Made by a program: the position numbers and the translations under genes. The notes beneath the pieces are model-generated. The model ran no database searches. It worked only from the letters and a program-made list of their open reading frames with translations, and had not been told where the DNA came from. A stretch of 64,000 nt of DNA from Spodoptera frugiperda (lineage: Eukaryota > Arthropoda > Insecta > Lepidoptera > Noctuidae): contig NC_064229.1 in assembly GCF_023101765.2 (NCBI RefSeq), positions 7,912,473 through 7,976,472 on the forward strand, given 5' to 3'. Shown here piece by piece: positions 1 to 9,425 of the stretch (positions within the stretch are counted from its first letter, which is position 1; the number at the start of each line of letters is the position of its first letter).

Positions 1-336
1 ATTTTTTCTTTATTTCTGCATATGGCGGATTGGTTATTTTCGGGTTGGCATGTGCTACCACTGTTCGCGACAGGCGGTGATGTCACACGGTTATTTCTGG
101 TTATTTTGAGCGTTAAAGGGTTATTGGTTATGTTTTTGCTAATGCAATGTGTTCATGATTAAGGTTTTCGTGAAATATTTTGTGTGTCATCGTCGGTGTT
201 GGTGTTATTAATGAGAGAAGCTTGTAAGTTGTAGTGTTGGTATGTAATGTGCATTGATTTATGAACGGCTTTGTAATTTATAATTAAAACTGGGTCATTG
301 TATATTTTTATAATTTTTTGAGAGTGTGTTGGTAAA

Positions 337-465
337 ACTGCCTCGTTGGTTGAGTGGTTACAAGTGCGACTGTCGGGCAAGAGGAACCTGGTTCGATTCC
401 CGAGTCGAGCAAAGTATTGCTGGGTTTTTTTCGGTTTATCGAAAATTTCTCAGTTTTTAGTTGTG
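337..465 (+). mobile_element. tRNA-derived SINE, copy 1 (head and body)
   Basis: The head contains an A box (TGGTTGAGTGG) and a B box (GGTTCGATTCC) spaced as in a tRNA, followed by a body with CAAAGTATTGCTGGG and TCGAAAATTTCTCA. The same order occurs at 12553-12748 and, without the head, at 60227-60405. The acceptor and anticodon arms do not pair properly, so this is a retroposon and not a tRNA gene. Downstream it runs into a different repeat, a LINE 3' end, so this copy is truncated or chimeric. Confidence 0.75.
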
Positions 466-590
466 TGAGTGAGGTTACCGGAGGCCCAATTGTCCCTCTT
501 CCCAATCATCCCAATCGAGGGCGATGATTACTTACCATCAGATGATCCGTCTGCTTGTTAACCAGCCTATACCATAAAAAATGTTCTCAG
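466..590 (+). mobile_element. LINE 3'-end fragment, family A
   Basis: The segment has the TTACCATCAGATGATCCGTC motif, then CTTGTTAACC, CCTATACC and an ATAAAAAA tail. The same sequence recurs at 6193-6320, 13848-14010, 22764-22990, 24475-24550 and 45297-45370 in both orientations. In lepidopteran genomes this motif ends LINEs whose last coding part reads into an upstream CCGGCAACGCAC stretch. This is a 5'-truncated dead copy. Confidence 0.6.
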
Positions 591-1413
591 TAAATTGCAA
601 AATACTAACACTGGCCAGTTACAAACAAAATTTAAATTTAGAATACGTACCTACCATAAATAACGCTTCCAATTATGAATCACGATGACTTAGCTCTACT
701 GTCTATACCTAATCGAAAAATGAATTTAGTTTTTTCATTAAAATAATTTCAGAGAAATCTTTTTGCCGTCAACGTTTGTTTCGATAAAAGAAACGTAGAT
801 GTATTGCATTTAAATGGTATTTTTGGGGTTCCGCGCCAAATGGGTAAAGCCTTCTTACTGAGACTCTTCTGTTCGTCAGTATCTAGGTTATATGTTACAT
901 ATTGTATCTTATAAAACCACCCCTAAACCATATCTTAAGTTACTTATCCTGATATAGCATCTAAACTCATTTTTTCTTAAACTGACTTTAAGTGTCACTG
1001 AAACCGACGTGAAACAACGCTACTGAAAGAACCTTTCTTAATAAATGAACTATTCCACTCAAAAAGAGTTATTCATATCGGATCAATAGTTCCGGAGATA
1101 AGCGCAATCAAAACAAACAAACTCTTCAGCTTTATATACCTATTAATGTAGATACAGATTCAACAAAAATAATGAAGTTCATTGACATTAAATTCAATAC
1201 CTACATTTTTAGCATTTTTAAGCATACTAATATACAGAACACTTCATACCCAAAACCGATTCACGCTTGACAAAGTTTTTTAAAAGTTAAAGAATCGTGT
1301 TTATAGCTAATTTGACTGAGACAGATGCGGTTGTCTATCTAATGGACCTCCGGTGAAAGTAACGTTGTATTTTGCACTCCGACCTGACCCAGTCTTAACG
1401 CCGTATTCTGAAT
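583..1413. other. Unassigned AT-rich stretch
   Basis: I see no gene. Around 1050-1145 is a repeat tail (AGTTATTCATATCGGATCAA, then ACAAACTCTTCAGCTTTATA) resembling retroposon or Helitron 3' segments also seen near 14022, 19427 and 36240. Confidence 0.5.
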
Positions 1414-1637
1414 TAAAATTTTGTATTCGTATTTTTTAAGGCATATAGTTTTGATGGCAGTATAGAAAACTTTTGTCATCCTCCCAACTTTTCTTGAGTT
1501 GCAGACTGCCTAGCGGGTTACAGGGTAAAATTTTGTATTCGTATTTTTTTTAAAGGCTTTGATGGCAGTATAGAAAACTTTTGTCGTCGCCCTAACTCTT
1601 CTGGAGATGCTAACTGCCTAGCGGATTACTAGGGCTC
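1414..1637. repeat. Imperfect tandem duplication, 112-bp period
   Basis: TAAAATTTTGTATTCGTATT begins at 1414 and again at 1526. Each unit continues with GATGGCAGTATAGAAAACTT and ends in a GACTGCCTAGCGGGTTAC-type sequence, the 5' part of the abundant SINE-like family. The two units have diverged by small indels. The second unit runs directly into a complete 3' half of that SINE-like family. Confidence 0.8.
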
Positions 1638-1762
1638 TGGCTCGAAAAGCGGGAGTAGGAACGTTGTGGTTTTAGTCAGTAAGAGTCTGACACTCCCTCT
1701 CGCTTCGCCCATTGCAGGAGAAGTAATTGGATGATTGTGCCATCAAAAAAAAAAAAAAAAAA
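1608..1762 (+). mobile_element. Noctuid-type SINE-like element (N1), copy with A18 tail
   Basis: This element recurs about 20 times in the window. In order it shows CTAGCGGATTAC, CGAAAAGCGGGAGTAGGAAC, TTTAGTCAGTAAGAGTCTGA, CACTCCCTCTCGC and AGAAGTAATTGGATGATT, then an 18-base A run at 1745-1762. The terminal A run sets the orientation and implies copying by retroposition. It encodes no protein. I call the family N1 here for convenience. Confidence 0.75.
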
Positions 1763-1815
1763 TCACCCCTACTCTTCTTGTGGTTGTCCTAAGAGACTAT
1801 GGAACTACATATTCG
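1763..1815 (+). repeat. Short interspersed repeat (CTACTCTTC... type)
   Basis: CCCCTACTCTTCTTGTGG followed by CCTAAGAGACTATGGAACTA resembles 9367-9425 (CATTTCTACTCTTCCTGCGG, then CTACTATGGAACTACA). This motif pair is widespread in moth genomes. It adjoins an N1 element in both places. Confidence 0.5.
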
Positions 1816-2125
1816 ATATAGACCATACAGCAGCTTTGATAATCCTGATACATTGTTCTGTTAATTTCTGAATGTTTGTGATCCTTGTGTTTTTTTAAGG
1901 TGTACAATAAAGATTTTTCTAAACTTCTAATCCTTCTGAACTGCGATCTCCAACCCGCCTGCCAAGCGTGGAGATTATGACAAACTATACAAAAGAGGTT
2001 TGTATAGGAGACACTTAGTCCAAGAGTGGACTTTTATGGGATAATCTCTGTTGATAAAAATGATATTTTTATGATACTGTGATTTTTAATTCTAATGGCT
2101 TAGTATTTCAACTCCGTTTGCAAGT

Positions 2126-2197
2126 GCGATGGTGGTGTAATGGTCAGCATAGTTGCCTTCCAAGCAGTTGATCCGGGTTCGATTCCCGGCCATCGCA
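2126..2197 (+). tRNA. tRNA-Gly (anticodon UCC)
   Basis: This 72-base segment folds as a complete tRNA. The 7-base acceptor arms GCGATGG and CCATCGC pair perfectly and are followed by a discriminator A. The anticodon stem GTTGC/GCAGT closes a seven-base loop CTTCCAA whose anticodon TCC lies at 2159-2161, so it would decode GGA glycine codons. The T arm is CCGGG-TTCGATT-CCCGG, which doubles as the internal B box; the A box is the TGGTGTAATGG-type D-arm region. No intron is present and the 3' CCA is not encoded, as expected for a nuclear gene. A run of five T at 2201-2205 supplies a polymerase III terminator. The sequence matches the usual metazoan tRNA-Gly(UCC) pattern very closely. It stands alone among repeats, but the intact folding argues for a working gene rather than a SINE head. 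Confidence 0.95.
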
Positions 2198-2200
2198 CAC

Positions 2201-2205
2201 TTTTT
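2201..2205 (+). terminator. Pol III oligo-T terminator of tRNA-Gly
   Basis: A run of five T begins four bases after the tRNA discriminator base. This is the normal RNA polymerase III stop signal and supports an active transcription unit. Confidence 0.8.
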
Positions 2206-2643
2206 GTTAGTGTTTTAAATATAAATTGTTTTTATTATTTATTCACATTCTTAAATTTAAATTTTAAATTTATTCTTAAATACTCTTTCATATTCTTATT
2301 TAAATTATCTGATAACAAGAAGAATAATAAGAATTTATCTGATAATTATTAGACAATGTTTTTTTGATGTTTGTTAGCAAATTTAATTAAGTTCAATTGA
2401 GCATCTACTTGAAAACATTGCTTCTATATAGATATCAGAATAAGGATATAGATCTCACAAAATTATTTGCTTATTTTCACGCGGATGTAACTGCATTTTA
2501 TGCACATTAAACATTAGTTATAAAACATCTAACACTTTACGAAATCAATCAACTCACAAAAAACTGACTCATCCATTAGAATAATTTAAGTCTTATTATT
2601 TCAGTACCTAGGTAGGTACTACTTACTTAATGTTATATAAACA

Positions 2644-2690
2644 CTAGCTTCTGTCAGCGGTTTCGTTCGCGTCTTCAGGATAAAAAGTTT
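2644..2690 (-). mobile_element. Helitron-like 3' terminus fragment
   Basis: On the plus strand it begins CTAGCTTCTGTCAGCGGTTT and continues TCGTTCGCGT. Read on the minus strand this is a GC-rich end finishing in CTAG, the usual Helitron 3' terminus. Related starts occur at 29694 and 33922. Only the end is recognisable. Confidence 0.4.
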
Positions 2691-2693
2691 GAC

Positions 2694-2844
2694 CCGGAGC
2701 TGCGGACTGCCTAGCGGGTTACCGGGGCTCTGGCTTGAAAAGCAGGAGTAGGAACGGGGTGGTTTTTAGTCAGTAAGAGCCTGATACTCTCACACGCCTC
2801 GCCCAAGGCGGAAGTCATTGGATGATTTTTCCCCTTTAAAAAAA
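2694..2844 (+). mobile_element. N1 SINE-like element
   Basis: Nearly complete 3' two thirds of the family: GGAGCTGCGGACTGCCTAGC, AGCAGGAGTAGGAACGGGGT, AGTCAGTAAGAGCCTGATAC and GTCATTGGATGATTTTTCCC with a short A tract. No coding capacity; an ORF crossing it in reverse is incidental. Confidence 0.75.
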
Positions 2845-2994
2845 GGATGTAAAGTGGCATATGTGGTATTCGAAATTTTATACATATCTGTTTAGCAGTT
2901 TTTTTCAGACCTATAGGTAGAAGACAGATCGAAAGGTTCAAGGATAAGGAAAGACCCACTTTTAGGAAGTGCCATAACAGGCGTTGCACCAAGG

Positions 2995-3130
2995 GAGCTC
3001 CGGCGTGGGTCTACTGAGACGACCCGGTGCCTCCTTTAGGTGTAGATGGTAGCCACAGGGGAGGTTTTAGTAAGGTAAAAATCCCACACTCCCTAGTTTT
3101 TTCCCCAAAAAGCTAGGCGCCTTTTGAGTG
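2995..3130. repeat. Possible interspersed repeat fragment
   Basis: A GC-richer block with GGTCTACTGAGACGACCCGG and GGGGAGGTTTTAGTAAGG, followed by CACACTCCCTAG. Its composition differs from the flanks, and it partly echoes N1 wording (TTTTAGT, CACTCCCT). I could not place it in a family. Confidence 0.3.
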
Positions 3131-3485
3131 CAGTGCAAAAGTGATAAAAAAATTCGTAACAAACAAACAAAATATACCTACATACATCAAATCTTTACAA
3201 TTTAACAACCGATATTAACAATAATTGAAACAACACTCATAAATAAAATCGAACCCAAACCCAAATCAATTTCTGTTAAAGTGTCTGTTAGTACACTTTT
3301 CACCTCATATCAATAAATAAAAGTGCGGACATTCAATCATTTTTATATAGTGAAACTCAATAAACATACATACCTACATATTTTATGTGTTTGCATTAGA
3401 TATAGCCATTTAAATACATTTAGTTTCGCTTGTTACATTTCTATGCTCTTAATTTGGAAAACTGCTTTATAACCGACTTCGAAGA

Positions 3486-3606
3486 AGGAAGAGGCTTTTG
3501 GCCTAGTGGTGATGATTGGAGCAAGGGATGATCACCAACAGCCCGAAGTTATACGCTGCTGAACAATGGGACTCTTATACCTAAGAGTATCTGGATCCTC
3601 TTAATC
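3486..3606 (+). repeat. Repeat fragment upstream of an N1 copy
   Basis: GGCCTAGTGGTGATGATTGG and GCTGCTGAACAATGGGACTC resemble SINE/LINE tails with a GCAGTGGGAC-type motif common in moths. It joins directly to the next N1 element. Assignment is weak. Confidence 0.35.
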
Positions 3607-3607
3607 T

Positions 3608-3739
3608 TACCTAGCAGGCTACCGGGCCTCCGGATGGAAAAGTAGGAGTAGGAATGGAGTGGTTTTTATTCAGTAAGAGTCTGACACTCTTTCTCGTCTC
3701 GCCCAAGGTGCCAGAAGTAATTGGATGACTTACCCCCTA
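3608..3739 (+). mobile_element. N1 SINE-like element
   Basis: Shows CTAGCAGGCTACCGGGCC, AAGTAGGAGTAGGAATGGAG, TTCAGTAAGAGTCTGACACT and AGAAGTAATTGGATGACTTA. It lacks an A tail and is moderately diverged. Confidence 0.7.
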
Positions 3740-4600
3740 CATAAGTGGGTTCGAGCTAGATCGTAGTTTAAAAAGTTCAGATTTATCAAAAAGCGTTGCT
3801 GCCTGGTCTCATCCGTTTAAAAAGTTTAGTAATCAAATAGTAAAAAAAAACAAGAATACCAATTAACACAAACAAAAAACATCTTCCAATGAGATGCGTC
3901 CAAATTCCATCTCAGATGCGCAAGCGCCGATCGTAAGACGATGTACAGTTATTGCAGATTAATGCTCGCTCTCTGCCTGACCTCTTGCCCTTACGGCGTG
4001 AAGATACTACATCTGTCAATATTATTAAACGCGCATTTATTTTTACTATACGAATGATTAATGGATAAATTCTTTATTATAAAGTAGGGCCGATAACTTG
4101 AGAAATTCATCCACATTTACAATTACCAACTTTAATACTACAAAACTACAGTTCATTTTCCATTACCACCAATTTTCACTTACGACTTATTTACAAAATT
4201 TTGTCATAGGAAATAAAACTTTCTTTTCACCACAATAAGATGGAATTTTGTCTGCATATGATACAGAATGTTTGTTTTCCACTCATTTGGATTGGCTGTA
4301 TAAGGTTTTTTATTTGATATGATGGCAATTGGTTAGTAAGTGAGAGGTACTGTGTTTGTTTTGATAAGTTAAACACGACTCCTAATAAATAGATGTGTGA
4401 AGATCGTTTTGTTTTATTAATGCTGTGTCCGTACCAAACCTATTGGTACTTGATTAATACTTTTGTCGGGTAAATGGTTGAAATTTCGTAATAATTAATA
4501 TGGGCAAAGAAATTTGGGATAGGCATTTCTATGGTGTGATTATACCATATAATTGATGTACTGTTTTTATTAATTAGGGACTTTTTTGTTTATTTTATTA
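3740..4600. other. Unassigned AT-rich stretch
   Basis: I see no gene or recognised repeat here. Confidence 0.5.
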
Positions 4601-4753
4601 AGGAGGGACAATCATCCAATGACTTCTCCCACTTTGGGCGAGGGCGAGATTGAGTGAAAGGCAGGAGTCGGGACAGGGTGAATTTTAGTCAGTAAGAGAC
4701 TGGACACTTTCAACTCTCTCATTGGATGATTATATTATTCCCCTAAAAAAAAA
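4601..4753. mobile_element. Fold-back pair of N1 fragments
   Basis: Bases 4601-4655 are an N1 3' end on the minus strand (AATCATCCAATGACTTCTCC, then TTTGGGCGAGGGCGAG). Bases 4656-4753 are an N1 3' half on the plus strand (GGCAGGAGTCGGGACAGGGT through ATTGGATGATTAT, then an A tract). The two pieces face each other head to head, giving both ends the same terminal sequence in inverted orientation. Confidence 0.7.
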
Positions 4754-5457
4754 CTTAGTTTGAATTTTGAATATCTAATTTCGCAACTAGCTACTTAATA
4801 GGTTGTTAACTTCTCATGCATACAGCATACAACTCTTAAAACATGATCTTAATCCATCACAGATAGAAATCTCCAAAAGAGTTTTGTCAAGGACAAATCT
4901 CAAATGATTTAAAAGAAATTGACACCAGCACCGCCCAAGTGGAACGATTACCACAGATTCATCATAGTTACCATTGTCCCATTGAATGAACAGATCTAAT
5001 AACTTGATATCAAAGGTACCGGATACTCCTTTTTCATTCACCAGTTCATTCACAAATCATGGACTACCGACCAACTTTAATAGACCTGCCTCCTTCTACA
5101 CCTTTTACTTTCTAAAGGGTCTAGATAATTTGGTTAAGAAATGGGCGTGGATTTTTTAGATGTATTAGGATGTAGGTACTTCCGATTCGTCCTTTTGATT
5201 TCAAAAATGGTCCTTTGAAATGCACATGTGCTTTGAACACGTGCGGAGCGCACGATTGTGTGTGTTTTTTTTTCTAAGTTTTGATTATGGTGATTTTTAT
5301 TAATGTCGGTGTTAGAGGTGAGAGTGACGTGGTTGCTTTGAGGTGAAATTATCTGCATGGTAGAAAGGAAACGTTAAAAAATAGGGATATGAAGTAGCAG
5401 TACATTACATGAGTAATCTGGATTTGAACTTTTAAAAAAAAAAACGTTGTCGCACAT
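4754..5457. other. Unassigned stretch
   Basis: No gene. The short open frames here lack family resemblance and have no supporting splice sites. Confidence 0.5.
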
Positions 5458-5585
5458 TAGGTTCCCAGACCCGAAAAAACAATTTGTGGATCACACTAAG
5501 AGTTGGTCCGTGCGGGAAGCGGACACGCTCTACGTTGTCAGCAGCCAGTTGCCCAGCCACCGCGCCAACCGTGCAGTCATATCTC
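5458..5585 (-). mobile_element. tRNA-derived SINE, family B, copy 1
   Basis: The plus strand carries AGACCCGAAAAAACAATTTG and TGGATCACACTAAGAG, then CCGTGCGGGAAGC and CCACCGCGCCAACCGTGC. A clearly related copy lies at 48150-48302. Read on the minus strand the head is CACGGTTGGCGCGGTGGC, an A-box-like start. In this copy the B box has decayed. Confidence 0.6.
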
Positions 5586-5800
5586 AAAACTCTAAAATTT
5601 AATATAAGATGTGATAAAGAGAATAGAAAAATATGTTGAATCTGCATCTAATAGTTACTGACACAAAAGAATTACACGGCAAGACATTCTAAAATGATAA
5701 ACTCAACTAATCGAAAGCTCAACTCCTTTCTTTGTAAAGTTTATTTAATTCTTTACAGATCTTTAATTACGGACCACAAAACGTCTCAACTCTTCCAAAA

Positions 5801-5874
5801 ACCAACTTGTTGTGCACTTGGTAGTTGGTTAATAAAAACCAACTTGACGGTGTTTGGTAGTTGGTTAACAAAAA
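5801..5874. repeat. Two-unit tandem repeat, 37 bp
   Basis: ACCAACTTG starts at 5801 and again at 5838. Both units continue with TTGGTAGTTGGTTAA and AAAA. The middle of each unit differs slightly. Confidence 0.75.
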
Positions 5875-6011
5875 GCTAACGAAATACAAAATGCGTGCAC
5901 TTCCTTGTTTTTGTGGAGGCAGCTGGAGTAGCACGTGCTGAGGAATACGGGTAGACCACACAGGACACGGGCACAGCCGTCTAGTGGAAGTATTAATTAG
6001 ACAAAGATACA

Positions 6012-6027
6012 ATTTTGTCGTAGGTAA
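6012..6027. repeat. Left 16-bp direct repeat flanking an N1 insertion
   Basis: ATTTTGTCGTAGGTAA occurs here and again at 6135-6150, bracketing the N1 copy. It is consistent with a target-site duplication. Confidence 0.6.
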
Positions 6028-6040
6028 GTATATACTATGT

Positions 6041-6127
6041 TAGCTGAGTAGAGTCTGACACTACCTCTCGCCTCGCCCAAGGCGAGAAAAGTCATTGGAT
6101 GATTTTCCCCCTTCAAAAAAAAAAAAA
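6041..6127 (+). mobile_element. N1 SINE-like element, 5'-truncated
   Basis: AGTAGAGTCTGACACTACCT, CTCGCCTCGCCCAAGGCGAG and GTCATTGGATGATTTTCCCC are followed by a 13-base A run. Only the 3' third of the family is present, as in 5'-truncated retroposons. A 16-base direct repeat flanks it. Confidence 0.75.
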
Positions 6128-6134
6128 GCTGTGC

Positions 6135-6150
6135 ATTTTGTCGTAGGTAA
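6135..6150. repeat. Right 16-bp direct repeat flanking an N1 insertion
   Basis: Second copy of ATTTTGTCGTAGGTAA, seven bases after the A tail. Confidence 0.6.
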
Positions 6151-6192
6151 TGTGTAGGAGTTGATGGTAGTTACTAATATAGTGAATGGTAG

Positions 6193-6320
6193 GTTTTTTT
6201 TCTGAAACAGTTGCAAATGAGCAGACAAGTCACCTGATAGTAAGTGATCAGTGCCGCCCATGGACACCCGCAACACCAGAGGAGTCACATGCGTTGCCGG
6301 CCGTTTAAAAAGGAATATGC
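6193..6320 (-). mobile_element. LINE 3'-end fragment, family A
   Basis: On the plus strand: AAATGAGCAGACAAGTCACC, GCCGCCCATGGACACCCG, CACCAGAGGAGTC and CGTTGCCGGCCGTTTAAAA. This is the reverse complement of the family A tail. The T-rich start is the reversed A tail. Confidence 0.65.
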
Positions 6321-6937
6321 TCTTTTCATGAAGGTTTGAAGGTCGTATCGGTTCGGAAATACCGCAGACGACAGCTAATTCCACAGGTCTCGTCCTGACT
6401 TGTCGTAAAAAGGATATTCAGCTTTCTAGTAAAGATAAAGATGATCTATTGACAAAAATAACGTGTTTTACGTTATGCAACATTTAAAATTTTTCATTAT
6501 AAATACTTTACCTTAAATCAAAAGAAAATTATCACTGTTTCAAGACATCTTTTCCACAGAACACACAGCGCTCTACACCAACTCTTCATACTCATACACC
6601 AACAAATGATAAGCTTGTAGCAACTGTTAGAAGTCTGACTGATATCAGATAGATAAGAATACAGTATTGAGACGCGGGTGTGGAGTCAGGGTCACCTCAC
6701 GAATATTAGGGGGCTGATAGTGCAAGCGGTGTTGATAACGGTGCATTTGTAAAGACGGCCTTTGTTGAGCCGTTTGAATTGATGATAAAAGGACATTTTA
6801 TTATATTTTGCTGATAATAAAATGTGTGACGGAGTAAAATTGAACTCAGAACTTATGGAGAGACTTGTGTTTGGCTTTGGATAAAGGACTGATGATGATG
6901 AAAATGATGGTTTCGAAGTAATAAAAGCCTTTTAATG
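6321..6937. other. Unassigned stretch
   Basis: No gene seen. A short GATGATGATGAAAATGATG tract at about 6889-6907 may be a decayed LINE tail. Confidence 0.45.
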
Positions 6938-7170
6938 ACGGGAAAATCATCCAATGGCTTCTCCCGCCTTGGGCGAGGCGAGAGCTTACTGACTAAAATC
7001 CACCCTGTTCCTACTCCTGCTTTTCAAGCCGGAGCCCCGGTAAACCCGCTAGGTAGTCCGCAGCTCCGGATCAGGCATCAGCCCTACTGGGCCCCATCTG
7101 TGGTGGTCTGATGGCTCCTTAAGGCGCGGAACGTTACTCGCCGTCCGCAGAACCGCACTGCTGTCTGATG
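6938..7170 (-). mobile_element. N1 SINE-like element, near full length
   Basis: This is the longest copy together with 9426-9645. From its 3' end on the plus strand: AATCATCCAATGGCTTCTCC, GCCTTGGGCGAGGCGAGAGC, CCTACTCCTGCTTTTCAAGC, CCGGTAAACCCGCTAGGTAG, CCGCAGCTCCGGATCAGGC, CCCTACTGGGCCCCATCTG, TGGTCTGATGGCTCC and a GC-rich 5' end with GCCGTCCGCAGAACCGC. It shows that the full family unit is about 220-230 bp. Confidence 0.8.
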
Positions 7171-7637
7171 ATTACATTAAAATATACTGGCAGACAATGG
7201 AATCTATGGCTCATAGAAGGCTCTAGTATAAAGAGTTTTTAAGTAATGGCCTACTATCATGAAGATTACACGAAATTCTACTTTTCAAACGTTTATACAG
7301 CAAGATTTGTGCCTATGTATGCGTGTATGAAGTAGCGAGTAAAAGCTACTATCGTATAAATACATCAATAACTTGTAATTTCAACACATAGTTAGCTATG
7401 TACGTTATACATATATGAATTTAATAGACCCACTAGTTCAAAGTAACTTTATAAGTGGAACGTTGTTGAGTAAACTTAACTTGTAGTTTAACTTAGTAAC
7501 AACTTATTTGAAGTTTATAGCTGTGTTTAACTTAAATTATAAATTAAGTTGTCCATGTTGAGTTTAATAAATGTTTAATAGTTAGTTAATGAGTGTGTAA
7601 TAGTTTGTTTAGTTATGTTTTACTGAGATTTTTGTGT

Positions 7638-7742
7638 CAAGCAGGAGTAGAAACGGGGTGGTTTTTAGTCAGTAAGAGTTTGACACTCCCTCTCACCTCA
7701 CCCTAGGCGGGAGAAATCATTGAATGATTTTACTCCCTTAAA
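7638..7742 (+). mobile_element. N1 SINE-like element, partial
   Basis: AGCAGGAGTAGAAACGGGGT, TTTTTAGTCAGTAAGAGTTT and GAGAAATCATTGAATGATTT. The 5' half is missing. Confidence 0.7.
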
Positions 7743-7944
7743 ACTATCGGCCATGTGGAGCAATGACTGCTAAGTAAAAAGTCAAATTCTGTATTGCTTT
7801 CCTTAATGTGGTATCAGTTCTTAAATAATATATGGGTAACAATTAAGGACCCTGTCGGGCACGCAACTTAAGGTCTAATGTCTAATGATAAATATTGTTG
7901 TTAATTAGGTAGTATACTTCTTTTTATGATAAACAAATATATGT

Positions 7945-8016
7945 AGCCGGAGCCCCGGTAAGTAGGTAGTCTGCTGCTGTTGATCCAGGCTTCAGCCCTA
8001 CTGGGCCCCATCTGTA
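7945..8016 (-). mobile_element. N1 SINE-like element, 5' part only
   Basis: AGCCGGAGCCCCGGTAAG, GGTAGTCTGC, and CCCTACTGGGCCCCATCTGT on the plus strand. Only the internal to 5' part of the element is left. Confidence 0.65.
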
Positions 8017-8640
8017 TTCTTTATTACTTACCCCTTCTTAAAACAAAGGTGTAATGTTATGTAAAATAATTGACTAACCTTATTTAATTGTGTCATGTGA
8101 ATCTCATACATAAAGGTCGCGCCCATCTAATGTAAGACAATTATTAAAAAGTTACTTTATTTCATTCCTTCTTAAGTCGAATTTTCAATGATGAATTTTT
8201 TAAAGGTCTTAACAGTTGTTGGTTTCATTGAAAATTGAATTTTGTTTCTATTAGTTTAAAGTTTATAATTCTATATTTGATAGTAACTGAAGTAATTTGT
8301 GTTGTTAATTAATTTAGTAATGAGGTATTTCAATTAGCTACGTGGTTAGTTTAATCATAATTAAATTAGGGTTAATCGGTTTAAGCAATAGAATTAACGA
8401 CTACCTTGTTGCAAAGGGGTAAGCAGAGGTCTCTTGCTCATTAACATTTTTAATTTACTGCACGAATAATAAGTATAATTATTTTATATTGAAAATTTCC
8501 ATCTTAATATTGAAAATATTTTACTTGCAACGAGTATCGTAATCAGAACATTAATAACATTAGTCACACAATATTATAAAGAAATAAATAATTGTATTAT
8601 AACTATTGTGAGAAATATTAAATGATTTTTTATGTTATCA
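8017..8640. other. Unassigned AT-rich stretch
   Basis: No gene or recognised repeat. Confidence 0.5.
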
Positions 8641-8641
8641 G

Positions 8642-8775
8642 TTAATCAGTAGCAGCGGGACAATCGCCACGTCGTCGTGTGTCGCGGAATGCTGCTCATG
8701 AATATGAGCCTCTACTATGGCTTGAAAATAGTCGAGTTCCTCCTCAAACAGTTACATGAGTAAGCCATATAATAA
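8642..8775. mobile_element. MITE family M1, copy 1 (partial)
   Basis: Contains CAATCGCC, TGTGTCGCGGAATGCTGCTC, GGCTTGAAAATAGTCGAGTT, CCTCCTCAAACAGTTAC and GAGTAAGCC. The same blocks occur at 13278-13459 and 61564-61746. The left terminal arm is missing or diverged here. No coding capacity; likely moved by another element's transposase. Confidence 0.65.
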
Positions 8776-8785
8776 TTAAAATAAT

Positions 8786-8824
8786 AGTCTGTCAGTCTGT
8801 CAGTGAAGCTAGGTGCTCGTTCGA
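8786..8824 (+). repeat. CTGTCAGT repeat fragment
   Basis: AGTCTGTCAGTCTGTCAGTG followed by AAGCTAGGTGCTCGTTCG. The same phrase is at 15838-15880 and 26219-26245, so it is an interspersed repeat containing a short tandem. Confidence 0.55.
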
Positions 8825-9366
8825 AAGTGTAGCTGACTATTTAGAAACAGGTCATCAGCAATGCAACTTGCTACTACTACGACACCAAAGTTAATTAACA
8901 ATAATTAAAAGTATATAAATGATGAAATATAAAGTTATTCGTGTCGATTCAATAATTAATATGAAATATGTCATAACGAAACTAAAATGATCGCTACTGA
9001 GAAACTAGAATATGTTCGGAACTTCGGAAGATTAATAAAATGTAGCACAGCATATCAACATATACTAAAATGTCTTGTGAAATGGATTTTAGACTTTAGC
9101 AACTGAGATGTTGAGTTCAAAATAGTTTGTGAAAGTTTTGTACATATGAGGAGGTTGATAAATTAATTGTGGATGTGTTGCTATGTAGCGTTGCAATATT
9201 AATACATAGTATTAAATTATATTGAGAATTTTACTTATAAGGAACTTTTATATACTACTGTAATACATAGGTAAGTGTCTTAAATATAACAGGGTATTTA
9301 ATGAACTTCCTGAGTGAATCTCCGTATGACTCCGTGCTTAATAATGGTAATTTTATTTAGTAAATG
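8825..9366. other. Unassigned AT-rich stretch
   Basis: No gene or recognised repeat. Confidence 0.5.
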
Positions 9367-9425
9367 GCACCACCATTTCTACTCTTCCTGCGGGTGGCGT
9401 AAGAACTTACCTACTATGGAACTAC
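9367..9425 (+). repeat. Short interspersed repeat (CTACTCTTC... type)
   Basis: CATTTCTACTCTTCCTGCGG, then GGCGTAAGAACTTACC and CTACTATGGAACTACA; related to 1763-1815. It abuts an N1 element. Confidence 0.5.

Noticed and set aside
1..160. Repeated GGTTATT words
   Set aside because: Spacing is irregular and no unit can be defined.
337..412. Possible tRNA gene
   Set aside because: Same SINE head as at 12553; no foldable cloverleaf.
2711..2992. 93-codon minus-strand frame
   Set aside because: It runs backwards through an N1 element.
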